64,000 nucleotides of DNA from NCBI RefSeq assembly GCF_050947875.1, contig NC_134569.1, positions 261,217,100 through 261,281,099 of the forward strand, written 5' to 3'. Below, piece after piece: positions 11,788 through 23,126 of the stretch. Positions within the stretch are counted from its first letter, which is position 1; the number at the start of each line of letters is the position of its first letter. The translations under genes and the position numbers were made by a program. The notes beneath the pieces were generated by a model. That model ran no database searches. It was not told the DNA's origin and worked only from the letters and a program-made list of their open reading frames with translations. Source of the stretch: Dermacentor variabilis (taxonomy: Eukaryota; Arthropoda; Arachnida; Ixodida; Ixodidae).

Positions 11788-13503
11788 ATGCTCAATGTTC
11801 ATTATACGACATTGATAGCGATTAAATTGTGGTCAGCCAGTGACAAACCCATTGCACTAAACAGTTCCGTATTCATCAGCAGGGCATAGTGTTTTGCCAG
11901 TGTGGCTGTACAGCTCTCACAACGATCTACGGCTCAGATGGCATGGCGACGCAAGTTTTAGTACTTTCACATACAGAGTACGAAATGTTCAATTCCCACG
12001 AATCTCCAAGTGTGTTGTATCTTGAGTTACATTAAGAACTAATGCATCGGCACGGCAGTTGAATTCATAAACTGTATCCGTTCCCGCGATTCTCCTGAAA
12101 TATGTGGTATGCTCAACGACACTAATGATCAATGCATCGGCAAGACGTAAGGCTTTGCCATTAAAGTCATCCGAGAAAACGTCTCACGTCCAAATGTATC
12201 CCCCTGCGACTATCAGAATTTAATATGCTACCGCCGTAAAAAAAGCAACAAAGTCACCTCGGACACGGCTTCATCGCCTTGCCGGCCACGCATTGTCTGC
12301 CAGCTCGGCTAGGGACAAACGGAGCTACCAACTTTCTTCCCCGTAGTACCTAGGCGAAGAGAAATTTCAAGGACCGAAAGTCCCCACATTTTGCTCTCGC
12401 AATTACTGCTTCTCGCGCATGCGCAGTAAGAGTGGAGAGATCCAATTATGATGTGTTCGTGGGAATGATGGGAAGTACAGGCTTCGGATTGACTTCAATC
12501 TTTAGACTAGCGGCGTTTTCTTGCCGCTCAGTAAACAAAGTTATACTCAAATATTATCGCGTAGAATCTAATTTTATTTCTGCAGTATTTTATGTAATCT
12601 ATAACACGCTACATAACTTTGTATGATTTTGAGATGGAAGCACAGTTTACTATGGTTTAACACCAGGACACACCAGGGTATGCATACTTGTGCGATTATG
12701 TTCCCGATTTAACGCCAAAGAATAATTATTTATTTATTTTTGCAACAGCAATAACAACCATGCATGTACTTATAGAAAGATACTCAATAAATATTTATGG
12801 AAATGAAATGTTGTATTGTGAGAAAGTGTTGCGCCCTTGAGCGGAATGCTGCAAGTGTCGTCTGCTACGACGCCTGCTCGCTGGGAACGCGAGACTTTTC
12901 TCGCAGAAGACAGGCACTTGCGAACTCTCGCTCTTTCGAAAGGCTGCGTCGGCTGTCACGATTGCTGAACGACTTCAAGTACTTTTAAGAACATCTGCTG
13001 CACTGCTAGCAGCGATGCTTGAGGCCTCCTACGAGTATGATTAATTTTATTTTACGTTGACGTACCACTTCCGAAGCGTTACGGCGTAGCTTTGCACTTA
13101 CCCATTTTGCGACACTAGACTACAGCCAGGAAGCAGCAACCTTTCCTACCACAAATAAGTTTGTGTTCTCAAAGTCCTAAAACACGCATTTCAATGAGCA
13201 CATAAACGAGCAATGCATAATGAAGCCCGCAAAAAAATTTCATTGTCAAGCCACTAGAAGTACTACTGTTGATGTCTTGTATCACTAGTGCCTTCTTTTT
13301 CCTATTCTCAAGTTTCATAAAGCACGTGACGCTACAGCGCCAATCTAACACACTTAAGAAACCACGGTCCAAACGCTTAAAACATGTTCTTTCAATGTTT
13401 ATGATGCCGTCGCTTTCTCGTCAGGCCTTCGACACCACACCGCGACACAAACATCGTCCCAGTCACTGGCCCAGCGCGCTATCGCCACTTCGAGTAACAT
13501 AAC

Positions 13504-13510
<7 letters not shown>
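11788..13510. other. No gene recognised
   Basis: Mixed sequence with several short ORFs (for example 12432-12626 and 12797-12988) but no domain, element end or exon-like arrangement that I can support. Confidence 0.4.

Positions 13511-13553
<43 letters not shown>
13511..13553. repeat. (GA)n microsatellite, LINE tail
   Basis: A perfect 43-bp dinucleotide run directly next to the AATAAAG signal of the minus-strand LINE, so it probably arose as that element's tail. Confidence 0.9.
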
Positions 13554-13555
<2 letters not shown>

Positions 13556-13879
13556 CTTTATTAGAAAAACGGAGAATTTTGCCGGCGCGTATATAACCGC
13601 TGCTACTCTGTACAGGGATGGGGAATGGGATTAAGAGATTCCAGTAGAGAGTGGGAGAAAAAGAGGACAAGAATAAATATGGAATGTCCGAGTGGACCTG
13701 ATACTAACATTTACAGGTGACATGGCGGGTAAATTTAGGCTTTTGTATATAAGGTGTGCAATTTTTAAGGCTTTCCTATTAGACCAATTTCTGACAGGTA
13801 TTTGAACAATAAATCGAATACCCGTCGCTGTTTTGAAGGGCCGGGCATTGGACCTAAGATATGCTCGGTAACGTTAACG

Positions 13880-14690
13880 GTCCGTAGCAAATCATATCCA
13901 TTTTTTGCTCAAAAAATTGTCTCTCGTCGTGGTACGCGGGCATTCTAATAATATGCGCTCAATTGTCTCTAAGTTGCGACAGTTATCACAGTATGGGTTA
14001 GTGGTAAGCCCTATGCGGTACAGATAATTGTTCGTGTATGCCACGTTCAGTCGAAGACGATGGTACAATGTCTCTAAGTGTCGAGGAAGTGGTCATGGAA
14101 TTTTTGGTCTCATTTCTGGGTCAATGTAACGCAGGAAGTTATCTTGGTGAAGCGGCAGATTCAAGATGCGGTCTTTTTCTTGATAGGCATATTTTTTTGC
14201 CATGTTTGAAGTGTCGGCTTTTGTCAAAAATGTTCTTTTGAACTTGCGGTATTGGAGTCCATTTCTGGCAGCTTCATCCCCTCTTTCATTTCCCGAAATG
14301 CCGGCATGGCCAAGTATCCAGTGGAACTTAATGCAATGCCCAGGAATCATAGCCCTGTGGTGAAGGTAAGCAACGTCAAATACTGCAGGTTCATTATTGC
14401 AACGCTTGTGCCTGTTCCACATACTTTGTAGGGCTGCTTTTGAATCTGTGAAAATCACCCATGTCTTGGCGGCTGCTGTCGAAGTACATACAGAAGGGCC
14501 TCCTTAATGCCATATAGCTCCGCCGAAGTAGATGATGTCGTTCGCTCAAGACGAAACGAGAATCGTTGCCCTGTAGAGGGAACAAAAAGTCCGCATGATG
14601 AACGATGTGGAGTTGTAGAGCCATCTGTGAAAATGTGCGTTGTGGCTGCGTATTCTTTGTGCATATAAACATATTCTTCGTGCATATAAA
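13880..14690 (-). pseudogene. RNase H and C-terminal zinc region of a LINE ORF2
   Basis: The minus-strand reading gives HIFTDGSTT, then TSAELYGIKEALLY, a frame change near 14457, MIFTDSKAALQSM, and WILGHAGISGNERGDEAAR. These are the catalytic Asp, Glu, Asp and His blocks of RNase H. A stop near 14093 is followed in a neighbouring frame by LHRLRLNVAYTNNYLYRIG and a CDNC...C cluster typical of I-group ORF2 ends. Near the N-terminal edge the six-residue motif MHEEYVYMHKEY suggests a tiny internal duplication. At least one frameshift and one stop make it inactive. Confidence 0.75.
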
Positions 14691-15046
14691 CAAAGGCAGG
14701 GAGCTTTGCGTTGCACTGGTCCCACTGCAGGTTATAGCAATTGCGCTTGGAGAGAAGCCAAAACTGCCAAAAAATACTTGTAGACTAGTTGGCCAGTCAA
14801 CAGAATGCCAATCCGAAGCTTGTACTTCCCATCATTCTCATGATGGTTGAACGATCGCAGCGCCAGATTTCCCTCTAGGTATGCTAATATGAAACTCTAT
14901 GCCCTAGAGGGAAATGTGGTGCTAGTGTCTACGGGGGCTCTCATGAACGTTACCTCAACTAAGGTGGCTAAATGGGGAAGTGTGAAGACCGGCCCCTCGA
15001 GGCTGGCCACAAAGCACGGTCACACGGCGTCCCTGCGCGGTTCGCA

Positions 15047-15249
15047 ATAAGCACAAAAGCACGGTTCGCAATAGGGGATCAGAAAATTTGGGCGTGGTAG
15101 TTCATAGTGCTTTCTTTTCTTTTTTCATTTTTTAAACTATAAGGTAGGACATTAGGCACTATAATAGCAAGAGCGTGGTGGCGCAACCCACCACCCCATT
15201 CTAAAGGGGACGCTCATAACATCCATCCATCCATCCATCCATCCATCCG
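15047..15249 (+). repeat. (ATCC)n-tailed dispersed repeat, copy 1
   Basis: Sequence leading to CCACCCCATTCTAAAGGGG, CGCTCATAAC and then (ATCC)n at 15221-15249 reappears as its reverse complement at 48351-48520. The shared part includes the AAATTTGGGCGTGG region and AATAGGGGATCAG. The tetranucleotide run at one end suggests a LINE or SINE 3' terminus. A 12-bp inverted repeat (TTTCCCTCTAGG with CCTAGAGGGAAA, 14868-14912) lies upstream and may belong to it. Confidence 0.6.
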
Positions 15250-15663
15250 CAGTTTCTCACAGCGTCTGCACACATCCGGGCGGTCAAACGATTTGTCGCG
15301 CTTTAGTTTTTCCGCTTCAATGCTTTCGATGCTGGCAGCTATTTTTTTTTCAGCCTTGTAGATACCGAGGGAATTTAATGGAGTGTTTCACAGCTCTCAT
15401 TGCACGTATAAAGTGCAAGCACCGACCGCGCAGCCCACACAGCGAGGAGGGCTTTTGCATCCGCCTTTTGCCGAGGTTGGCGCGCTTATGCCATGTCGAA
15501 AGTGGAGCCACCGTGGAAGGCCAACGCGTTGGAACAGCTTTGAATGTGTCGCGCGCACATTAGTCACATATTTGGGATTGTAATAGCACTTTAGAGGGAG
15601 GAAGTTAATGCAATAATCAGCAATGTGGTAAAAGAAGTCTAAAAAGTACAAAACGCTGATGAC
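15250..15663. other. No gene recognised
   Basis: About 400 bp between the (ATCC)n repeat and the Harbinger-type MITE. I see no element ends or domains. Confidence 0.4.
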
Positions 15664-15666
15664 TTA

Positions 15667-16304
15667 TGGCGTTTTTCACTGGTCGATTCGGAGCAGAATT
15701 TCTTGCTCCGTGGCATCGAATCCGAATTTCACTGGTCGATCTGGAGCGGGTTCGCGCGTTCCACTGGTCGTTTCGGATCAACTCGCTCCGCGCCGGATCG
15801 CTCTCACTTGCTCCGCCGCCGAGGCGCGGATTCGGGCTGAAATAGCTCGCGTTACTTCCGTTTTCAAGCGAAATCGGTACCCGGTTTGTACGCACAACAT
15901 TGTGTTGCTTCGCAAAATGGCTGCGTTCGGTGCTGCTGCAGCGCTCGCGTTTAGCGATGAGAGCGCGGACGACAGCGATTACGAAGTGACGCAAGTGCTG
16001 TACGAAGACTTCTATGCACGTTGTCCATGCACAATCCTTGCGGGCGCGACATGGAAATGACGGACTATGCGACTGCCACGGTCAAATTACACACGGGGGA
16101 TGGCGAGTTTGGTTGCCGTGGAAACGTACAGAACGGAAGTAGGGCATGGTTTTCGGAACCGGTACGTGCGACGTGTACGCAGACTTCCTGTGTGATCCGC
16201 CGCGGAGCGTTTTTGCGCTCCGCTGGCCGATTCGGATTTGTGAAACCCGAGCGCTCGCTCGAGGATTTCGGCGGCCGCTCCAGATCGACCAGTGAAAAAC
16301 GCCA
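15667..16304. mobile_element. Harbinger-type MITE, TTA duplication
   Basis: The 638-bp element has near-perfect terminal inverted repeats: TGGCGTTTTTCACTGGTC at 15667 and its complement ending at 16304. It is flanked on both sides by TTA (15664-15666 and 16305-16307). A three-base TWA duplication is the mark of PIF/Harbinger transposons. The motif CACTGGTCG recurs inside the left end at about 15730 and 15762, a subterminal repeat array that could bind transposase. An ORF (15659-16060) starting inside the left end contains DESADDSDYEVTQVLYEDFY, perhaps the beginning of a transposase or partner protein retained from the parent element. No catalytic domain is present. Confidence 0.85.
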
Positions 16305-16339
16305 TTAATACGAGTTTATTGCAAATAGCACAGTCATTA

Positions 16340-17040
16340 GAGAGTTTTAGAATAGGGGCCCCAAACGTTTTGGGGCCCCAAAGAAATAGCGTCGAAGCCA
16401 CTGCGCATGCGCAAGACGCAAACTCCGTTTGGGTTTTGCGTTGGGAACGCTATTTCACCGATTTAGCGGGAGCCCAAATAGCGGCCCCAAAAGCTTTGCG
16501 TCGGCAAACATGGCGGCACCCATCGAAGCGACGGCTCTAACCTAGCACAAAACTGGTTTCGATTCGCGGTAACGCGTGAAGTTCGCAAGCTAGGAGAAGT
16601 GAGTGCGGTTATCGCTTTCTCTCAACTAGCGTGTGTTATGAAGATTGACTCATTAGACGCCGCTGATTTTGAATTCGATTGTGGATTTTATGGCTCGTAG
16701 GCCTAACACGGCTAAGCTTGGCTGGTGAAGGCTAGTAAAGTTGGTTTGCCCAAAACTAAGCGCAACTAATTGTTTGCTGCTTACAGAGAATAACCTCTAA
16801 ATTGTACTTAAACGCGAATACACGCAAGTAAAAATTATTATTCCTATCATAAAATGGTATATTTTATTTAATTATTTCTAATAGTTTTTGTTTGACGCCG
16901 TAGTGGCGCTGTCAGCGCAAGACGCTATCCGCAAACGTCAAACCCTATTCTAAAACTCTTCACTCCTACGTGCCCCAACGCTAACACCCGCAGAGCTCTT
17001 TGGGGCCCCAAACTATTGCGGCCCCTATTCTAAAACTCCC
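16340..17040. mobile_element. MITE with TA duplication and GAGTTTTAGAATAGGGGCC ends
   Basis: Terminal inverted repeats of about 20 bp begin at 16340 and end at 17040, flanked by TA (16338-16339 and 17041-17042), as expected for Tc1/mariner-like elements. The motif GGGGCCCCAAA occurs in both orientations inside the left end and again near the right end. A degenerate extra copy of the end (CCCTATTCTAAAACTC) lies at about 16944. No transposase is encoded; length 701 bp. It sits 33 bp from the Harbinger-type MITE and abuts the 3' end of LINE B. Confidence 0.78.
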
Positions 17041-17042
17041 TA

Positions 17043-17526
17043 TTGCGGTTTTTATTGGATGCTTAGTGCAGATACAAAAATATTGATATTTAGTACAGAA
17101 AAACGTCCCATAGTTTAAACACTGTAGGGGGACCTATTATAAAATAAAAAACACTAATACTACTTGACAACAAAAAGGCAGCGAATTATAAAAACACAAA
17201 AATGCAAATACAGATGCAAATACATAATGAGGCAAAAGAATAATACAATGGCAAATATAAAACGATAGGGATAAGGCTTAAGCTGAAGTAAGAAACGAAG
17301 CAAACAGTATCAAAACGACAGAATTGAAGTTGTGTTTTAAAAGACATATTCAATAAACGGAGCTATAGGTTAAACATGAAATTGCGAAGCTGATGTTTGA
17401 ATGACGATATAGAAAAGGCACATTTAATGTTAAAAGGCAATGAATTCCAAAGTTTGATTAAAACAAATGCTACTCTTTGTGAACCGTAGTTCGTACCTTA
17501 GGGAGTATAAAATTGTTATTGGAGGA
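17043..17526 (-). pseudogene. LINE B last coding segment and 3' UTR
   Basis: The minus strand from 17526 reads NNFILPKVRTTVHKE, then after a one-base shift AFVLIKLWNSLPFNIKCA and SSFKHQLRNFMFNL, with stop at 17363-17365. LWNSLP...SSFKHQL is the usual end of CR1/L2/jockey ORF2 proteins. The preceding residues of the same protein lie 5.6 kb away at 23127, because LINE A was inserted between. The rest is 3' UTR. Confidence 0.75.
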
Positions 17527-17577
17527 GGAGGAGGAGTAAACTTTTATTGTAGAACCAGCACTTTATGATGGTCGGGC

Positions 17578-20500
17578 CTAAGCCTCCCACGAAGGGACGT
17601 CGAGGGCTTGCCTCGCCGCCGCCTCGCGGGCGTGCTGGGTCGCCCAGGTTTGGTCGTCGAGGGCGGAGCTCCGCAGAGCCTCATGCAACCTCGACGAGAG
17701 AGTCGTGTTATTCTGGGTGTACTGAGCTGGGCACTCCCATAGCATATGCGGAAGCTTAGCCGGGTGGATTCCACAGCACCGGCAGTTGGGGGTAGTGTAG
17801 ACGTCCGGAAATATAAGGTGGAGGCGGGCGGGTGAAGGGTACGTGTTTGTTTGTAGTAGACGCAGGGTGGTAGCCTACGCCCGGCTGAACTTTGGGTGAG
17901 GCGGGGGGAAGATTCGGCGACTGAGGTGAAAGGCCTTAACGAGATCGTTATAAGTTGTCAGACTGTCCCTGGTGTCCAGCTCATCTCCAGTGACTCCGGC
18001 GCGGTTGACTAGATCTCGCGCAATGGAGTGGGTGACCTCGTTGAGATTGGGGAGGTGTGGGTGGACAGGGCCCGCATGGGCCAGGATCCATGTTAGGGAG
18101 ATTATGCTGTCTTTAGAGTGTGGTGCCTGGTAGAGGATGCGAAAAGCTTGGGGAGAAATACGGCCTTTGCTGAAGTTAGTAACGGCTGAGCGAGAGTCAC
18201 ACACTATGGTGTGACAGGTGGGATCTAAAGTGGCCAGGGCGATGGCCACTTCTTCAGCCGTCTCGGAAGTGGGGGTAGTGACGCTGCAGGCGTGGTGTAG
18301 GGCTCCATCGCGTGTGGCGACGGCCACAAATCGTGTGCCGTGGGAGTATTGGGCTGCATCAACAAATGTGACGCCAGGTACGTGGGCAAGGGCGTTTATG
18401 ATAGCTCCGGCCCGAGCTTGGCGCCGGGCCCTGTTATATTCAGGGTGCATATTTCTAGGGATAGGGTCTATGTAGATCCAGCTACGGATGTCGGTCGGGA
18501 TCGGTTGTTTGGGGCCCTGTTGCTGATGGTAGGTGAAGCCAAGCGTGGACAGAATAAAGCGCCCCGTTTCAGTAAGGGTGAGCCGTTCAAGCTGAGAGCG
18601 TTGTTGGGCTTCAATGAGTTCGGAAAGGTTGTTGTGAACTCCCAGTTGGTTGAAGAGTTCAGTGCTGGTGCAATGCGGGAGCCCAAGTGCTTGCTTGTAG
18701 ACCCCTCGTATGAGGGTGTCGAACTTGTTTTGCTGAGCCCGGTACAAGTTGAGGTACGCAGCAACGTACGTAATGTGGCATATGACAAAGGATTGGACGA
18801 GTCGGGTGAAGGCTTTCTTCTTTGAGTCCTCCTCGTCGGTTAGATATACGTTTAAGAAGTCGTAGGGTGTTTTGCGATTGGGCGCAGATCTTGTTGAGAG
18901 CCAAGGCGTTGGAGCCGTTGGTAGAGATGGTGAGACCGAGAACCCGGATACTAGGGACGTGTGGGATAGGACTGCCATCTTGAAGGCGTAGGGTGATGGC
19001 GTCACAGGGTCGGTGATCAGATTGGTGTTTGGGAGGGCGACCCCGCTGAATGGACTTGTATAACAGAAGCTCCGATTTAGCCGGCGAACAGCGCAGTCCG
19101 GTCCCTTGGAGATAGGCTTCAACCGTGTCAATCGCCGTTTGGAGGGCTGATTCCACTTGACCATCACTGCCTCGGTACGACCAGCTGGTGATGTCGTCGG
19201 CGTAGATGGTATGGTTGATATTGTCGACTTGCTGTAGGTGCTTGGCAAGGTCAATCATGACTAAGTTAAAGAGCATGTGAGAGATAACTGAACCTTGCGG
19301 GGTGCCTTTGCTGCCAAGGGGAAGCTGGGCTGATCGTAAATCCCCGTCCGAGAGGGTAGCCGTGCGATTGGAGAGAAAGTCACGGATGTATTTGTAGGCT
19401 CGCTCTCCCAGGTGGAGGTTGGAGACCTGGTCAAGGATAGCTGCATGGGAAATGTTATCAAAGGCTTGAGTGAGATCGAGTCCGAGGATGGCTTTCATGT
19501 TACGGAAACGATCATTTAGCACTTGATGTTTGAGCTGCAACATAGCGTCTTGAGTAGAAAGGTGAGGGCGAAATCCAATGATGGTGTGGGGGTAGAGAGA
19601 GTTGTCCTCGAGGTGACTGTTGATGCGTGCTAAGAAGGCGTGTTCCATCACCTTGCCTACGCATGAAGTGAGGGAGATGGGCCTTAAGTTATTGAGGCTA
19701 GATGGTTTGCCAGGCTTTGGGATTAGGATAACGTTGGCAGTCTTCCAGGCGGCTGGAAGGGCACCACTGCGCCAGCAATCGTTGATGTAGTCAGTCAGAT
19801 GGGACACGGACTCGTCATCGAGATTGCGAAGGCTTTTGTTAGTGACCCCGTCTGGCCCTGGAGCAGAACGACCGTTAAGCTTGCGTAGAGCGGCATGTAT
19901 TTCAGATACGCTGAAATCGGCGTCTAGTGTAGGGTTGGGGCTACCGATGTAATTGCTGTGTGCACTGACTTGTCCCCTGGAGATATATCTGGTGCAGAGG
20001 TAGTCAAGCACCTGTTGTGGACCTTGCTTAAGGGTCTCCGTATAAAGGAGCTTCTGCAGCCGATCCTGTTGGGTGGTGCGGGTGGTGGTATTATCAAGCA
20101 GATGTTTGAGGAGTTTCCACGAGGAAGGGCGATGAAGTTGTCCATCCACCGTGTTACACAGCTCAGTCCATTGTTGCCGGCTGAGGGTTTGACAATGCTC
20201 CTCGATGGCTGTGTTCAGTTTGGAGATCTTAGTTCTGAGGCGACGGTTTAGGCGCTGCCCCTTCCATCGAGCTAGGATAGAGGCTTTAGCCTCCAGAAGA
20301 TGGGCGAGGCGGCTATCCATGCGTTCGACTGAGGCATCTGTAGTTACCACCCGAGTGGCCGTTTGAACATCAGTGCGTAGCGCTTGCATCCAGGTGTTAA
20401 TGTCGGTAATGCCTTCTGCTGAGGTCGAACCTATGCGTATTTTTCGAAAAACGTCCCAGTCGGTAATGGTGAATTCTTTAGTGGGGGCAGGGGCGGCAGC

Positions 20501-21177
20501 GAGTTGGGGTAAAGAGAGAGCAAGGATATAATGTTCGCTGCCCAGGTCTTGCTGGGTATTGGTCCAGTGTGCATTGTTGATATGTTTGATGAAGGTGAGG
20601 TCGGGGGTAGAGTCCCGGGTAGTGGAAGTACCGAGGCGTGTAGGAAAGGAGGGATCCGTGATGAGCGTAAGGCCTAAGTCGTGGTAATCTTGCCAGAGGT
20701 TGCGAGCTGCAGCTTCCGTGCGAACGTAGCCCCAGCCTGTATGGGCGAGGTTGAAATCACCGCCGATGAGTGGGGGTGCGTTCCAGCTACGTGAAGAGCC
20801 TTCTTAAAGAGGGTGAGGAAGCGACACCTTGCTTTATCCTTGGGGCTATTGTAAATGTTCAGAAGGAAGATGCATTCTTTCCGTTTACGATTGGGAATTA
20901 ATTCGAGGAATAGATGTTCGATGTGAGGACTATTGAGATCATGTTCAATGACAGGAATACGACGCCGTACTAGGGTGGAGACCCGGTGAAGAGGGTGGGT
21001 GGTATGAAAGGTTTGATAACCGGGGAGCGTGGTCGGGGCGTTGTTGGTTTCTTGAAGTAGGATAGCATCCGGGCGGCGGGTATGTTGGCGTAGGCATTGA
21101 TTGAGTACCGGTTGTTTGTGGTGAAAGCCTCGGCAGTTCCACTGCCAAATGAGGGCGTCTTGATTAGTGTGAGCCAT
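17578..21177 (-). pseudogene. LINE A ORF2: endonuclease, reverse transcriptase, RNase H; two frameshifts, one stop
   Basis: The start ATG at 21177 (MAHTNQDALIWQWNCRG) overlaps the end of ORF1 by 14 nt. The endonuclease shows LLQETNN and, after a one-base shift near 20800, GGDFNLAHTGWGY. Reverse transcriptase carries SAPGPDGV, NNLRPISLTS, LGLDLTQAFDNISH, GTPQGSVIS and YADDITSW near 19205. A second shift lies near 18815. RNase H follows with FVDAAQYS, TAEEVAIALA, CDSRSAV and WILAHAG, where AH replaces the usual GH. A TAG at 17875-17877 interrupts the end, which continues in frame through CRCCGIHPAKLPHMLWEC to a stop at 17578. Three lesions in about 3.6 kb make it non-functional. Confidence 0.88.
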
Positions 21178-22789
21178 GATGGGAGATGGTGGATGTTGCC
21201 ATCGGCGTCCCGGAAGGGTCGCAGACGGGGGCGGCATGGCTAGGAGGCGTGAGAATATGAGTTTCCAGGTTGGTCACGCCTTGGACAATACCAATGAAGG
21301 CTTGCTGGATGGAGTCCAGTGCATGTTGGAAAGCGCTAATAGTTGTTTGAAGTGAGATGAGCATGTCTTTAACTTCAGAGCGGACCTGGCCCGTGGCTCC
21401 ATCTTGCAGGGCTCTCTTCTTGGGGGCGGGAGTCGAGGGGGCCTCCTGACTAGGGGCAGGGACGTTCTGTGCGATAGGTGTAGGGGCTGGTGTTTGGGAC
21501 TGTGTGAGGTCTCTAACCTCCTGCGAGAGTTTAGTTAGGAGATCGCGTAGGATGGCGTTCTCGCGCTTAAGCTGAGCTATTTCTGGGTTTTCTGGTGAAA
21601 GAGGAGGGTAGGTGACTTGTGTGTTGGCGATCTTACGACCCTCTCGCGAGGTGCCCATGAGAGCGTCTGCGAAGCTCACCTTGCTGTGGTTGGTAGATGT
21701 GATGCGTGAAGCCGATGCAGACCGGGATCTTGAGCGTTGTTGCCTGGATCGAGATGGAGTTCTGGAGCGGGAACGGCTCCCCCTTGACGGTGTGCGGGAG
21801 TGTGGCCTGGTTCTGGTGCTGAGGGTGGAGGGGCCGGCTTGTTTATAGGTGGCTTGGCTGGTTGTTCGTCGTTCTCCGATACGCTTGCGGCTGACGTACG
21901 GGGTTTTATATCGAGCGGCACAGCTTTTGTCCGCGGTGTGATGGGGACCACCACAGAGCGAGCACTTAGGGTTACAGCTATGGTCGGCGGGGGGGTTGCG
22001 GACACCGCAGCCCCGGCATATCTTGTTATTTGGGTAGGGACAAACGTCCATACGGTGTCCGAGGCGGCCACACTGGTAACAAATATCAATTTGCTTCCGA
22101 TATAGCGAACATGGTAGTAACGTGGAACCGTAGCGGACCTGATAAGGCACATCCAGTCCGTCAAAAGCGATTATCACTGTTGTAGTAGAAGCGATGCGCT
22201 TGGCTGCCAAGGCTGTCGGGTTTCGGGCAGTGACAATTTTGTTGTGGATCTGCTGGGGAGTCTCCGTGAAGGGGGTCATCCCACGGATGACCCCCTTCGT
22301 CGTGCGCTCAGCTGCGGTTTCGTATGCATTGACCTCGTGGTTGACGCCGTTCACATGGATAGAGCGGATGCGAGCGTACCGGTCTGCATGGTCCGGGCGA
22401 GGTGTGCTGACGACAACGATGTTTTGTTGCATATTCGGGCAGACAGTGTGTCCTGAGCTTTCTTCGTCCGTGAGGTTGGCGTCTTGGAGAATGGCGGTGG
22501 TTACCACGGGACTGCCGATCTTGGCTATATGAAGGGCGCCCTTGGGGCGGATGACAATCTTGATATCCTCCGTCGGAAGCGGCGGCATGCGGCCCGCCTT
22601 CAAAAGTTGAGCTTTAACGGGCTGCGTCACCCGAGACCGGGGCCGGCTACTTGGGGCTTGAGATGATTCATCGGCCCGGGTCAAGTTGTCCGTGCCGCGT
22701 TTTGAGCGGCGGGATCGTGCAGTGAGCCAGCCAGACTGGGCGGTCACTTCATCTGGCGAAATATCCTGGCCGGCGACCTGGATCTCCAT
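21164..22789 (-). CDS. LINE A ORF1, gag-like zinc-knuckle protein, 541 aa, intact
   Basis: This is the only long undamaged coding frame in the window. It binds element RNA and probably works as a chaperone in target-primed reverse transcription. From ATG 22789 (MEIQVAGQDISPDEV) a basic N-terminus is followed by a region of about 150 residues typical of I-group ORF1 (GALHIAKIG to CSLYRKQ). Three zinc knuckles come next: CYQCGRLGHRMDVC, CRGCGVRNPPADHSC and CSLCGGPHHTADKSC. An Arg/Ser-rich tract (about residues 320-370) and a Pro-rich C-terminal half with a possible coiled coil (IAQLKRENAILRDLL) follow. The stop codon region overlaps the ORF2 start by 14 nt, which suggests coupled translation. 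Confidence 0.85.
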   Translation of the reverse strand: MEIQVAGQDISPDEVTAQSGWLTARSRRSKRGTDNLTRADESSQAPSSRPRSRVTQPVKAQLLKAGRMPPLPTEDIKIVIRPKGALHIAKIGSPVVTTAILQDANLTDEESSGHTVCPNMQQNIVVVSTPRPDHADRYARIRSIHVNGVNHEVNAYETAAERTTKGVIRGMTPFTETPQQIHNKIVTARNPTALAAKRIASTTTVIIAFDGLDVPYQVRYGSTLLPCSLYRKQIDICYQCGRLGHRMDVCPYPNNKICRGCGVRNPPADHSCNPKCSLCGGPHHTADKSCAARYKTPYVSRKRIGERRTTSQATYKQAGPSTLSTRTRPHSRTPSRGSRSRSRTPSRSRQQRSRSRSASASRITSTNHSKVSFADALMGTSREGRKIANTQVTYPPLSPENPEIAQLKRENAILRDLLTKLSQEVRDLTQSQTPAPTPIAQNVPAPSQEAPSTPAPKKRALQDGATGQVRSEVKDMLISLQTTISAFQHALDSIQQAFIGIVQGVTNLETHILTPPSHAAPVCDPSGTPMATSTISHHGSH

Positions 22790-23126
22790 AGCGAAGACAG
22801 AGATGCGGGATCACTCTGGTAGGAATGTAAACGCCGCGCGCCGAGGCGCGACACGCCGCCGAGACCCAGTCGGTGCAGTCGGAGGCTTAACGACCGGCCA
22901 GCTAGGCTTAGCGCAGCGGCGACGTGGCGGGTGGAGAAAAGGTGCGGTTCCCAGGAAAATGGAAAGTCCCACCTGAAAGCGAGGTGTCCACAGAGTCCGG
23001 AGAACTTCAAGAATCGTTTGGTGAACACTTTAGGTCGCTAATCACAGAGAAATCTGCGATAACATTTGAGAAAGCCGGAGCCGACATGAAAAGATCCGCA
23101 CTCCTCAGCCTCTTCTTCTTCCATCC
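22790..23126 (-). other. LINE A 5' UTR
   Basis: GC-rich leader between the 11-bp duplication and the ORF1 start. I-group LINEs usually carry an internal promoter here. No specific motif is claimed. Confidence 0.55.

Larger units (their letters stand above)
13511..14850 (-). mobile_element. 5'-truncated I-group LINE with (CT)n tail
   Basis: On the minus strand an RNase H domain, a Cys/His tail and a 3' UTR lead to AATAAAGAG and then a perfect (CT)n run, seen as (GA)n at 13511-13553. This places the 3' end. Recognisable protein starts near 14690 and the 5' break is near 14850. The reverse transcriptase is absent. Confidence 0.75.
17527..23126 (-). mobile_element. LINE A: near full-length I-group LINE inserted into LINE B
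   Basis: The element is bounded by an 11-bp direct repeat TTATTGGAGGA (17516-17526 and 23127-23137), with host LINE B protein continuing on either side. It contains a 5' UTR (23126-22790), an intact ORF1 (22789-21164), ORF2 (21177-17578) and a short 3' UTR with AATAAAAG followed by a (CTC)n tail. The tail merges with the duplication, so the exact 3' joint is uncertain by a few bases. Length about 5.6 kb. Intact ORF1 and few ORF2 lesions suggest it is the younger of the pair, as the nesting also requires. Confidence 0.9.

Noticed and set aside
22194..22532. 112-codon + strand ORF with Trp-rich sequence
   Set aside because: Antisense shadow of the intact LINE A ORF1.
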